Of a DNA stretch of 64,000 bases, positions 18,074-26,159 are shown in pieces (positions within the stretch are counted from its first letter, which is position 1; every line of letters begins with the position of its first letter). The DNA is from Paraburkholderia sp. BCC1886. GTDB lineage: Bacteria > Pseudomonadota > Gammaproteobacteria > Burkholderiales > Burkholderiaceae. The position numbers and the translations under genes were made by a program. Below the pieces are notes generated by a model that was given only the letters and a program-made list of their open reading frames with translations, was not told where the DNA came from and did no database searches. The stretch is from assembly GCF_900996245.1 (NCBI RefSeq), contig NZ_CAAJGK010000033.1, forward strand, positions 124,001 through 188,000, in the 5' to 3' direction.

Positions 18074-18460
18074 TCAGCGGCCGAGCGCCCGAGCGGTTTC
18101 ACCGCCGATGCCGAAATCCGTGTTCGGAATGTCCTTGATCATCACACGGGTGGCTTGCAAAGGCGCGTCGAGTACGTCCGTCGCGGTTTCGCAAAGCGCG
18201 GCGATCAGCGCTGCTTTCTGCGCATCCGTGCGCCCGGCAATCAGGATCACGACGATCACCGGCAGCATGGGCGCCGCGCCTCGTGCAGCGCTCTTGCCGC
18301 CGATCCCGAAGTTCGCGTCCGGCAGTTCGCTCAGCAGAATGCGCACGCTTGCGGCAGGTGCGCCGATCGATTCGACCGTGGCCTGCGTAAGTCGTTCGAT
18401 CAGCTTCGCCTTGCGGGCTTCGTCGTAGCCTTGCGGCAGGTAGGCTTCGAGTGTCGGCAT
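18074..18460 (-). CDS. Tandem-fused 4-oxalocrotonate tautomerase-like protein
   Basis: A 128-residue protein made of two tautomerase units. The first begins MPTLEAYLPQGYDEARKAKL, so Pro would be N-terminal after Met removal, as catalysis in this superfamily needs. It carries the LPDANFGIGG motif near residue 50. The second unit (VIVVILIAGRTDAQKAALI ... IPNTDFGIGG) has an Arg at the 4-OT Arg11 position but no free N-terminal Pro, while the first has Tyr there. So one chain supplies Pro1 and the other Arg, as in heteromeric relatives. It lies between the oxygenase beta subunit and the small operon proteins. Confidence 0.8.
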   Translation of the reverse strand: MPTLEAYLPQGYDEARKAKLIERLTQATVESIGAPAASVRILLSELPDANFGIGGKSAARGAAPMLPVIVVILIAGRTDAQKAALIAALCETATDVLDAPLQATRVMIKDIPNTDFGIGGETARALGR

Positions 18461-18486
18461 AGGTGTCGTCAAATAGCGTTGGGCGC

Positions 18487-18987
18487 TTACAGCAGAAAGC
18501 CGATCGCGCTGAGCGCTTCGGTCGAATCGAGCAGGCGGATCACCTTCTCGACGATCTTCGGCTCGCCGCCGGCAAAACTCAACTTATGCGTCAGATCGGC
18601 CGCGAAAAGCGTGGCCACGCCGCGCTTATAGGCGACGATGACCTGGGCCGACTTCACTACGACCACATCGCCGGCATCGTTCGATACCGTGAAGCGCGAG
18701 ACGGTGCGAACAGTACGCGCCGCATCGGCCGCCGATGCGGAGAAACCCGACGTCATGCGCTGCACGCGTTTTTCGCGCATCTCGTGGTCGTCGTACGCGT
18801 AGTTCAGCGTGGCCGCGTAGTCGGTCGTGTGCGGATCGATCGGCACGACGTAATGGCCCGATGTGTCCCACAGATCGAGCCACGCGGCGTAGTCGCGGCG
18901 ATCCAGCACTTCGGCTTCGCGCCAGATGAATTCGATTGCGCGGGCAAAGGCCGGTTGCGAGAAGTCGATATTGCGTTCGTTCATCAT
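18487..18987 (-). CDS. Rieske aromatic ring-hydroxylating oxygenase, beta subunit
   Basis: A 166-residue NTF2-like small subunit. Typical features are FIWREAEVLDRRDYAAWLDL, GHYVVPIDP and YDDHEMREKRVQRM. It has no metal site; beta subunits stabilise the alpha3beta3 oxygenase. Its ATG overlaps the stop of the alpha gene (ATGA), so the two are translationally coupled; the next Met codon at 18984 is an alternative start. It would be iacD in an iac-type pathway. Confidence 0.85.
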   Translation of the reverse strand: MMNERNIDFSQPAFARAIEFIWREAEVLDRRDYAAWLDLWDTSGHYVVPIDPHTTDYAATLNYAYDDHEMREKRVQRMTSGFSASAADAARTVRTVSRFTVSNDAGDVVVVKSAQVIVAYKRGVATLFAADLTHKLSFAGGEPKIVEKVIRLLDSTEALSAIGFLL

Positions 18988-20267
18988 GCCTGCTCCATCA
19001 TTACGCGCCACTGCCTGTACGCTTCACGCATGCCGGTTTCGTCAGTGGAATGTGCGGTCTTTTCGCCGTTGTCGGCAGTCGTCTCGCGGTTCAGGCCGCG
19101 ATTGACGAGAATCGGTACGTCGGGGCCAGCGTGCGAGCCGCGCTGCACACGCTCCCAGGCTTCGGCGTCGTCGGGACTGCCAAATCCGAACGGACCCTGG
19201 AAGTGTTCGTGCATCCGCAGACGTTCGCGGTTGGCTTCTTCGGGGCCGCCGTCCATTGCGAGCGCGATATGACGAATCTCGGTTTCTTCCGCGGAGATGG
19301 GGCGCAGCACGCGGAAGAACGCCATCGACAAAGCGAGATTGGGGAACAGATTCAGGTTGAAGCCGACGCCCATCAGCGAGCGCACGATGCGGCGCACTTC
19401 TTCGGGCGTGTGCTTTTCCGCGAGCTTCGTGGCGAGCGGATCGAACCGCTCGGGCAGAGGCGCGCCGTCGTCCTTGTCCAGATCGACCACTTCCGGCATC
19501 AGCACGGCGAGGCTGTGACCATGACCGAGCGAGCGGCAGAACGCGTCGTCGCTCGTCATGAAACTGGTGATCACTTTGGCCGTTTCGTCATCGACCGATT
19601 TCAGCCACGATTTGTGCACCACGGGGAAGTGATACAGGTCGGTGGTGTTCTCGAGCTGAATTTTCCAGTTGCCCTTGAACTTGAACTTGTGTTCGCCGTT
19701 CGTGCGGACCGGATAGCCCGCGCCCTGTTTCATGAACAGATCGATCCAGGGCTTTGCGCCACCCAGAAAGTCCTCGAGCGGCTCGATCGACTCGTTGAAG
19801 CTGGCGAAAATCAGTCCGTTGTAAATGCCCACGCGCAGCTTTTTGAGCGGCAGATCGCCTTTCTCGCAAACGCCTTCGTAGCCGTCGCCATACGGCAGCG
19901 CTCGCAGCGCGCCGTCGAGTGCGTACGACCAGCTGTGATAGGGACACGTAAAACCTTTGGCATTACCTTTATGCTCTTCGCACACGGTCGCGCCGCGATG
20001 GCGGCAGCGGTTTTGCAGCACGTGCACCGCGCCAGTCTTGTCCCTTACGACGATCACCGGCTGGCGGCCAATGGTCGTCGTGATGAAATCGCCCGGATTG
20101 CGCAGCTCGCTTTCGTGGGCAACCCAGATCCACGTCTTGTAGAAGACGCGTTCGAGTTCTGCTTCGAAGATCTGCGGATCGTAATACAACGAGGGCGCGA
20201 TGCGATCCGACCCGGCACGCTTGTATAGCGAGCTCGCGTCGATAGTCTGATAGGGAGTGTCGCTCAT
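18984..20267 (-). CDS. Rieske aromatic ring-hydroxylating oxygenase, alpha subunit
   Basis: A 427-residue catalytic subunit. The Rieske 2Fe-2S ligands lie in CRHRGATVCEEH and, 17 residues on from CRH, CPYHSW. The mononuclear iron site is in ENTTDLYHFPVVH, with a carboxylate expected further on. The start at 20267 follows AAGAGAA; upstream in-frame codons are in the divergent promoter. It heads a seven-gene operon and is divergent from a LysR gene. Electrons would come from the FMN/2Fe-2S reductase at 21375-22355. The substrate is an aromatic compound; similarity of the set to iacC clusters suggests an indole derivative, which is inference. Confidence 0.88.
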   Translation of the reverse strand: MSDTPYQTIDASSLYKRAGSDRIAPSLYYDPQIFEAELERVFYKTWIWVAHESELRNPGDFITTTIGRQPVIVVRDKTGAVHVLQNRCRHRGATVCEEHKGNAKGFTCPYHSWSYALDGALRALPYGDGYEGVCEKGDLPLKKLRVGIYNGLIFASFNESIEPLEDFLGGAKPWIDLFMKQGAGYPVRTNGEHKFKFKGNWKIQLENTTDLYHFPVVHKSWLKSVDDETAKVITSFMTSDDAFCRSLGHGHSLAVLMPEVVDLDKDDGAPLPERFDPLATKLAEKHTPEEVRRIVRSLMGVGFNLNLFPNLALSMAFFRVLRPISAEETEIRHIALAMDGGPEEANRERLRMHEHFQGPFGFGSPDDAEAWERVQRGSHAGPDVPILVNRGLNRETTADNGEKTAHSTDETGMREAYRQWRVMMEQA

Positions 20268-20359
20268 CGAATTCTCTTGAGTGGGGGCGTTCAACTGCGA
20301 AAACTGCGGTGTGAAAAAGGTGTACCGGTAGTCTCGGCGCATCCCACACATCGGTCAAA

Positions 20360-20374
20360 TCCATCTAAAATGGA
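20360..20374. promoter_or_regulatory. TCCAT-N5-ATGGA inverted repeat
   Basis: A 15-bp dyad in the region between the oxygenase alpha gene and the divergent LysR gene. A related element, TCCA-N8-TGGA, lies at 22452-22467 upstream of the reductase gene. Candidate LysR-binding half sites; inferred from symmetry and shared sequence. Confidence 0.35.
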
Positions 20375-20408
20375 CCGCACAATAAACCCCACTTATAAGA
20401 GTGCCCAG

Positions 20409-21332
20409 ATGACCTCGATCGATCATATCGACCTGAATCTTTTGCGGGTCTTCCAGGCCATTGTCGAAGAACGCAGCCTTACCAAAGCGGGCCAGCGGCT
20501 AGCGCTTTCGCAGCCGGCGGTGAGTTACGCGTTAGGCCGTTTGCGTACGCTCTTCGACGACCCGCTGTTCTTGCGCACACGTTCCGGCATGCAACCCACG
20601 CCGGTGGCGCTGGAGTTGTCGGGCATCGTCGGACGCGCGCTCGATACCGTGCGCGAAGCACTGCGTTACGCGGAATCGTTTGACCCGGCGGTAAGTACCC
20701 GTACGTTTCGCCTGTCCCTTTCCGACGCGGGTGAGATGGCGTATCTGCCTGCCATCTGCCAGTTACTCCACACACAGGCGCCGCGAGTTCGGCTCTCCGT
20801 ACGCCCCGTCTCGGGGCAGGAGATAGAAGACGCATTGCGTTCTAGCCGGCTCGACTTTGCGATCGGCAATCATCCGCAACTGCTGGCCAGCACGCGCCAT
20901 CAGTTACTGTTCGAAGAGGACTACGTCTGTATGACCCGTCGCCGGGAGGGGCTGCCTGCGGGAGGCAAGCTGAGTCTCGAGCACTTTCTGGCGGGCTCGC
21001 ATATTCAGGTGCAATCGCTCGAGCACAGCCACCGTGCGCTCGACGATGCTTTGCGCGCGCAGGGCGTGGGACGCAATACCGCGCTTGAAATACCGCATTT
21101 CGTCGCGCTGCCGGCCATTCTGACGGTGACAGATTTATATGCGACGTTGCCGCGCCGGCTGGCTCACATTCTTAACCAGGCCGGCGCGTTCCAGATTTAC
21201 GACTTGCCCGTGAAATTACCCGTGGCGTCAGTCACGCTGCACTGGCACGAGCATTTCCATGACGACGACGGCATCGTATGGATGCGCAATCTTCTCGCGG
21301 ACATCGTCGGCCGGTTCGATCAACCGGGTTGA
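20409..21332 (+). CDS. LysR-family regulator of the oxygenase operon
   Basis: A 307-residue LysR protein of the NodD/NahR/LinR-like branch. The N-terminal helix-turn-helix reads DLNLLRVFQAIVEERSLTKA, GQRLALSQPAVSYALGRLR and DPLFLRTRSGMQPT. The effector domain follows. ATG 20409 is chosen over an upstream start at 20277 that would overlap the divergent promoter. It is divergent from the oxygenase operon, the usual arrangement for an activator of that operon. A strong terminator follows at 21340. Confidence 0.88.
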   Translation: MTSIDHIDLNLLRVFQAIVEERSLTKAGQRLALSQPAVSYALGRLRTLFDDPLFLRTRSGMQPTPVALELSGIVGRALDTVREALRYAESFDPAVSTRTFRLSLSDAGEMAYLPAICQLLHTQAPRVRLSVRPVSGQEIEDALRSSRLDFAIGNHPQLLASTRHQLLFEEDYVCMTRRREGLPAGGKLSLEHFLAGSHIQVQSLEHSHRALDDALRAQGVGRNTALEIPHFVALPAILTVTDLYATLPRRLAHILNQAGAFQIYDLPVKLPVASVTLHWHEHFHDDDGIVWMRNLLADIVGRFDQPG

Positions 21333-21339
21333 TAGGTGA

Positions 21340-21368
21340 GAAGCGCACGCTGTGCGCTTCTTATTTTT
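21340..21368. terminator. Rho-independent terminator between convergent genes
   Basis: A perfect stem, GAAGCGCAC / GTGCGCTTC with loop GCT, followed by TTATTTTT on the plus strand. It lies between the stop of the LysR gene and the stop of the convergent reductase gene, so it serves the LysR gene and may act both ways. Confidence 0.85.
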
Positions 21369-21374
21369 CACGTC

Positions 21375-22355
21375 TCACAGATCGAGCACGAGGACTGGCG
21401 ACTTCGAGCGTGACACGCAGCAACAGATAACGTCGTTGGCCGCGCGCTCCGCCTTGCTCAGACAATGATCCCGATGATCGGGCTCGCCGCTGACGACATC
21501 GATCATGCAGGTTCCACACACGCCTTCGCCGCACGACGTGTCGATCTGTACGCCGATTGCCGCCAGCGCATCGACGATGTTCTGGTGAGATTCAACCTTG
21601 ACTCGCCGACCCGATTGCGACAGTTCCACGTCGAAGCTGTCCAGCATTTCGTTGCCGGCATTGGTGCTGGCGTCCGCGGTGTCGGCAGCGAAGCGCTCGA
21701 GATGGACCGATTCTTCGGGCACATAACGCGACGCGACCTCGGTCACCCGAGCCATGAACTGAGGCGGCCCGCAGGTGTAAACCTGTGCTCCGGGTTGCAC
21801 GGCTTGCATGCAAGTAGCCAGTTCATCGTCGAGCCGTTCGCGGCCAGTTCCGACGTGCAGACAGACATGGGAGGCAAATGGAGGCGTCGTCAGCAGATTC
21901 ACGAACGCAGCGTGCTCCCTGGCGCGGACGAAATAGTGCAGCGTGAACGGAGCAGCTTGCGCGACGAGGTGATGCGCCATCGACAGCAGCGGCGTAATAC
22001 CGATGCCTGCTCCGATCAGAATGGTTTCGCTCGCATTCTGCACGAGGCGGAAAAGATTCCGCGGCGCACTGATGGTCAGCTCTGTTCCAACTTCCACGTC
22101 GTCGTGAAGGGAGCGTGAGCCGCCGCGCGATGCCTGCTCTTTCTTGACGGCAAAGAGCCGCGCATCGCAATGACGTGGGTCGCCGCAGAGCGAGTACTGG
22201 CGTGTCGTGCCGGCAGGGCTCGTCACATCGATGTGCGCGCCGGGTTCATAGACGTCGAACGGTTGACCGTCGACGCGGGAAATTTTATAGGAGCGGATGT
22301 CCAACGCTTCGTCCTGCACGGCGTCGACCCGGACCTTGAAAGATGTGGCGTTCAT
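21375..22355 (-). CDS. PDR/VanB-family oxygenase reductase (FMN, NAD(P)H, 2Fe-2S)
   Basis: A 326-residue electron-transfer protein with domains in the phthalate dioxygenase reductase order. An FMN-binding barrel carries RQYSLCGD near residue 53. The nicotinamide domain has ILIGAGIGITPLLSM near residue 113, and the C-terminal plant-type ferredoxin has CGEGVCGTC plus DHCL for the cluster. It most likely feeds the Rieske oxygenase encoded 1 kb away on the same strand. The match to IacF-type reductases fits but is not specific. Confidence 0.88.
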   Translation of the reverse strand: MNATSFKVRVDAVQDEALDIRSYKISRVDGQPFDVYEPGAHIDVTSPAGTTRQYSLCGDPRHCDARLFAVKKEQASRGGSRSLHDDVEVGTELTISAPRNLFRLVQNASETILIGAGIGITPLLSMAHHLVAQAAPFTLHYFVRAREHAAFVNLLTTPPFASHVCLHVGTGRERLDDELATCMQAVQPGAQVYTCGPPQFMARVTEVASRYVPEESVHLERFAADTADASTNAGNEMLDSFDVELSQSGRRVKVESHQNIVDALAAIGVQIDTSCGEGVCGTCMIDVVSGEPDHRDHCLSKAERAANDVICCCVSRSKSPVLVLDL

Positions 22356-22451
22356 GTAGGCGATTCAATCAACAATTCTATGGACCGAAGCATCGGCGCG
22401 GAACGCCTGCCTCAGGTGACCAACATACAAAGATGCCTGTAATAAGGCAAA

Positions 22452-22467
22452 TCCATAGAAATTTGGA
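22452..22467. promoter_or_regulatory. TCCA-N8-TGGA element upstream of the reductase gene
   Basis: Resembles the dyad at 20360-20374. An inverted copy, TTCTATGGA, lies at 22376-22384, close to the start codon, opposite to TCCATAGAA at 22452-22460. Possible LysR site; weak evidence. Confidence 0.25.
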
Positions 22468-22550
22468 AGACAAATCAGTGGGGCAAATGTGTCGTCGACG
22501 CAGGCCACCGCGATTAGCGGAGCAAGCTTGCAGGTCGGCTTGCAGTCCGC

Positions 22551-23471
22551 TTAGGCTTCGGGCTGCTGAAACATTTCGCAGATGGCGTCACGTAACCAGG
22601 CAATACCCGGATCGGCGGTGAACTGAGTGTGCGAATGCAGCTGAATTTCGATGGGAGGTAGCGCGAACGGCAGAGGCAGGATGCGGAAGGCGTGGTTGCG
22701 GTTGAACCTTTCAGCAATACTTCGTGGAAAGATGACCGCCAGATCGGTGTGCGCAACGATTTCCGGCGCGACGACGAAATGCGGCAAACGCAGCACGATC
22801 TCCCGTTTGAAATTCAGTTCTTCGAGCCACTGCTGAACCATCCGGTGACCGGTGGCATTGGTGCTCGCGTATATATAGCGTAGCGAAGCGAGGTCTTCCC
22901 GACCCGGCTTGCGTTTGCGCAACGGATGGCCTGCGCGGACCACGCAGACATGTTCGTCGACGAAGAGTCGTTCGCTGACGCAGCCTGCGTCGAGGCCTGG
23001 TACGTAACCAAGCGCAAGATCGACCTCACCGGCGCGCATGGCTGCACTGACCGATTCGACCGGCACGTTGGCAATATCGATACGCACGCCTGGCGCGCTC
23101 TTATCGAGCATGGCAAGCAGCGGGGGAAGAAAATAAAACTCCGACATGTCCGACATCGAGACGCGAAACACCCGCTGGGCCGTAGCAGGATCGAAGCTCG
23201 CCAACTGCTGTACCGCGAGATTGATGATCGAAAACGCCTGCGTGAGCGGCGGATACAGACGGTGCGCTGCGTCGGTCGGCAACATACCGCCCGGTGTTCG
23301 CACGAATAGAGGATCGTCGAACAGCATTCGCAGTCGACGTAGCGCATGGCTCACGGCGGGTTGAGTCAGGCCGAGCCGGTCGCCTGCAGCGGTGAGACTA
23401 CGCAGGTCCCAGATGGCGAGGAAGACTCGCAGGAGGTTGAGATCGGGGACGCCGGAACGCGGATTTGTCAT
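22551..23471 (-). CDS. LysR-family transcriptional regulator
   Basis: A 306-residue LysR protein of the same branch as the one at 20409: VPDLNLLRVFLAIWDLRSL, LGLTQPAVSHALRRLRMLF and DPLFVRTPGGMLPT. It lies upstream of the reductase gene on the same strand and 165 bp from the ketopantoate-reductase-like gene, which is further upstream on the same strand. Two similar LysR regulators flank the reductase gene, so the island may answer to two signals. Confidence 0.88.
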   Translation of the reverse strand: MTNPRSGVPDLNLLRVFLAIWDLRSLTAAGDRLGLTQPAVSHALRRLRMLFDDPLFVRTPGGMLPTDAAHRLYPPLTQAFSIINLAVQQLASFDPATAQRVFRVSMSDMSEFYFLPPLLAMLDKSAPGVRIDIANVPVESVSAAMRAGEVDLALGYVPGLDAGCVSERLFVDEHVCVVRAGHPLRKRKPGREDLASLRYIYASTNATGHRMVQQWLEELNFKREIVLRLPHFVVAPEIVAHTDLAVIFPRSIAERFNRNHAFRILPLPFALPPIEIQLHSHTQFTADPGIAWLRDAICEMFQQPEA

Positions 23472-23636
23472 GCACGCTGTTGGAATGGATGTCGTCGGAC
23501 CAGGGATCGAACGATTACCGCATGGGCGTTGGCGGCGTCGGTGCGCTGGCGGGCGGTCGCGACTGTCCGCGACCTCTTTAAATCTTAACCGACATCGGCG
23601 GGGGAAACCAATCCAGTCGCTGCATGCAGCGACCTG

Positions 23637-24611
23637 TCAGATGGCCTCCAGACGTCGCCGTTCATATACCCGCAAGTGCAGATCCACCAGATCGAGAATC
23701 GAGGGGCCGCCTCGTGTCATTGAATACGGGAGATGACCTTGGTCGGCATGTGCGTCTCTCGTGCGGATCATCTCTCCAATCAGATGATCGGCCTCGACAC
23801 GTGCGCCACGCTCGAGATCTTTCGTCATCGAAGCGGTGACGCTCGAGCTCGGATCGGTCACCACGGAACGGATTCGCATTGAAGCCTCTTCGCTCAGCGG
23901 ATAGCCCGCGCCCGATGCAATGGCCGCGCATTCAGCGAAAAGCGCATTGGCGAATACCGCGCCGCCCGAGGAGACGACCGCCCCGATCGAGCCTCGCATC
24001 AAGGTGGTCATGCCCGCCGCGACTGCTATCTGAACCCACTTTTCCCACATCCTGTGCACGATCCGATCGGTGGCAACGGCCTCGCATCGCGCGCCGTCGA
24101 AAGCTTCCTTCAGACGGGACACACGAGCTGACAGGATGCCATCCAGCTCTCCGAAAACCAGTTGATGAGAGTCGTTGAGATGCCGCACATGACCGGACTC
24201 ATCGAGCGCAGCAGATATCAGACAGAAGCCGCCCAGCACATTGCCAGGCGTGAAACGTTGGGCGAGGCGGGACAGATGCGCCATGCCGTTCAGCAATGGG
24301 ACGATTGCCGTTGCTCCACTCACTGCAGGCGCGAATGCGTTCATCGTGTCTTCGAGGTCATACGCCTTGCACCCCACGAGGATGACGTCGTAATGGCCCG
24401 GTGAGTTTTGCAGCGAATCGCGGGTCACGGTCTGCGGAGACTGAATGCGCGTATCGCCGGATGGACTGTGAACGATGAGCCCGCCGTCGGCAATCTGCTT
24501 CGCGCGACCGGGACGCAGCAGGAACGTGACGTCTGCGCCATTGTCGGCGAGACGCGCGCCGAAATAGCCCCCCAATGCGCCTGCACCGATAACGAGAATC
24601 CGTATGGACAT
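23637..24611 (-). CDS. Ketopantoate reductase-like (PanE/ApbA family) oxidoreductase
   Basis: A 324-residue NADP-binding enzyme starting MSIRILVIGAGALGGYFGAR (Rossmann GxGxxG). The C-terminal domain keeps the catalytic Lys in MWEKWVQIAV, but the partner Asn four residues later in true PanE (KxxxN) is replaced by Ile. It is therefore probably not a pantothenate enzyme. ATG 24611 is preferred since the upstream extension has no Rossmann features. Context suggests a 2-keto or 2-hydroxy acid step in aromatic degradation. A second family member lies at 31376-32308. Confidence 0.8.
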   Translation of the reverse strand: MSIRILVIGAGALGGYFGARLADNGADVTFLLRPGRAKQIADGGLIVHSPSGDTRIQSPQTVTRDSLQNSPGHYDVILVGCKAYDLEDTMNAFAPAVSGATAIVPLLNGMAHLSRLAQRFTPGNVLGGFCLISAALDESGHVRHLNDSHQLVFGELDGILSARVSRLKEAFDGARCEAVATDRIVHRMWEKWVQIAVAAGMTTLMRGSIGAVVSSGGAVFANALFAECAAIASGAGYPLSEEASMRIRSVVTDPSSSVTASMTKDLERGARVEADHLIGEMIRTRDAHADQGHLPYSMTRGGPSILDLVDLHLRVYERRRLEAI

Positions 24612-24925
24612 CTGGAAAGCGACCCTCGATAGACCTCGCACCTGACTTGACGAGGCAGCGGCGGCGAGTCGAATGGATGGACCGGACTGCGAAACCTGCC
24701 GATCGGACGTGTCGAGCTTAGCGCCTGACAGGCGGGGCCGCCAATTCGCGCCATTAATGTCGAATATGAATGAGTTTGATGGATGCACGTACCGGCTGGT
24801 CAGATAAGCGCGGTTTATTTGCCATGTGGCTTTTGGTTGATTTGCCTAAGAAAAGATGTGCGCCGAGACTTGGCATCGCGATGAAGCATAAAAAAAGCTA
24901 ACCACGAACCCATGACAAATTACCC

Positions 24926-26071
24926 ATGACGACGAATCTGAAAACGGTCTCGCAACAGAATATTTTTGCTGTACTGTGTACTTCAATGTTTTATTGTGGC
25001 GCCGCACATGCGGGTAACAACGTGACGCTGTTTGGCATTATCGACGACGGTCTGACCTATTCGAGCAACGTGGGCGGAAAGAGCGCGTGGCAGATGCAAA
25101 GCGGCATCGCGCAGCAAAGTCGCTGGGGTATGTTGGGCAAGGAAGATCTCGGTGGCGGAACGTCCGCCATCTTTCGGCTCGAAAACGGCTTCAATGTGAA
25201 CCAGGGAACATTGGGCAACGGATCGCGGATGTTCGGCAGAGCAGCGTATGTCGGCTTGAACAACGAGCGCTACGGTACGCTCACGCTAGGCCGCCAGAAC
25301 GAGTTCATGGCCGACTATGTCGGCGCCTATGGCGCCACCGGGAACTGGGGAATCCTGCTTCCGCACGCCGGCGACCTGGACAATACGGGTATCGATTACC
25401 GCGTCAATAGCGCAGTTCGCTATGTCTCGCCGTCCTTCTCGGGTGTATCGCTGGGTGCGCTCTACAGCTTCGGTGGGACGCCCGGGCAGATGGGACGCAA
25501 TGCGCTCGAGTCTTTTGGCATCAACTATGTCAGTGGGCCGCTCAGCATTGCGGCCGCTTACACGGCGATCGATCATCCGGCTACCGCCGTCAACGAGGGC
25601 GTGTGGACCGCGAACAATCCGGTCGACGGCAACTATGGTATTGCGGCCGGTCATTACCGTTCGACGGGGCTCTCCGCTCAATACGTGCTGGGAAAAGCGA
25701 AGTTAGCCGCAGTCTATACGAACACCCGGTTCTCATCGCTCGATCCGACGTTGGGCGCGCATATCGGCGGAGCGGTCACATTCAATATTGGCGAACTGAT
25801 CGCCGCCTATAACATTACCCCCGCGCTGCAGGTGGGCGGAGCCTACAGCTACACCGAAGGCCGGGTCTCGGCGAACGGAACGACACCGCGGTATCACATT
25901 GCTGGTGGGGTAGCCGACTATTTTCTTTCGAAGCGCACCGACGTCTATTTTCAGACGACCTGGATGCGTGCAGCCGGGGACGCAACCGTTGCTGGACTGG
26001 CGCCTGTGATTGGCCCGTCGAGTGGAAAAAGCCAGTTGATCGCTCGTCTCGGGCTGCGCACCAAATTCTGA
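24926..26071 (+). CDS. Outer-membrane general porin (OmpC/Gram-negative porin family)
   Basis: A 381-residue porin. The signal peptide ends in CGAAHA and the mature protein begins GNNVTLFGIIDDGLTYSSN, the standard opening of Burkholderiales porins. The L3 region contains NERYGTLTLGRQNEF and the protein ends in Phe (LGLRTKF), as outer-membrane barrels do. It is followed at 90 bp by an aromatic-acid permease, so the pair probably brings the substrate across both membranes. Confidence 0.9.
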   Translation: MTTNLKTVSQQNIFAVLCTSMFYCGAAHAGNNVTLFGIIDDGLTYSSNVGGKSAWQMQSGIAQQSRWGMLGKEDLGGGTSAIFRLENGFNVNQGTLGNGSRMFGRAAYVGLNNERYGTLTLGRQNEFMADYVGAYGATGNWGILLPHAGDLDNTGIDYRVNSAVRYVSPSFSGVSLGALYSFGGTPGQMGRNALESFGINYVSGPLSIAAAYTAIDHPATAVNEGVWTANNPVDGNYGIAAGHYRSTGLSAQYVLGKAKLAAVYTNTRFSSLDPTLGAHIGGAVTFNIGELIAAYNITPALQVGGAYSYTEGRVSANGTTPRYHIAGGVADYFLSKRTDVYFQTTWMRAAGDATVAGLAPVIGPSSGKSQLIARLGLRTKF

Positions 26072-26159
26072 TGGTGGTACGGGTGGTATGCCTCACCAGC
26101 CGATAGACGGCTGGTCGTCGTCGTCGAAATGTCGTTCTCTGAAAAAGAAGGTGACTCGT

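Noticed and set aside
18936..20228. 430-codon plus-strand frame opposite the oxygenase alpha gene
   Set aside because: Antisense shadow; the minus strand contains the Rieske and iron-binding motifs.
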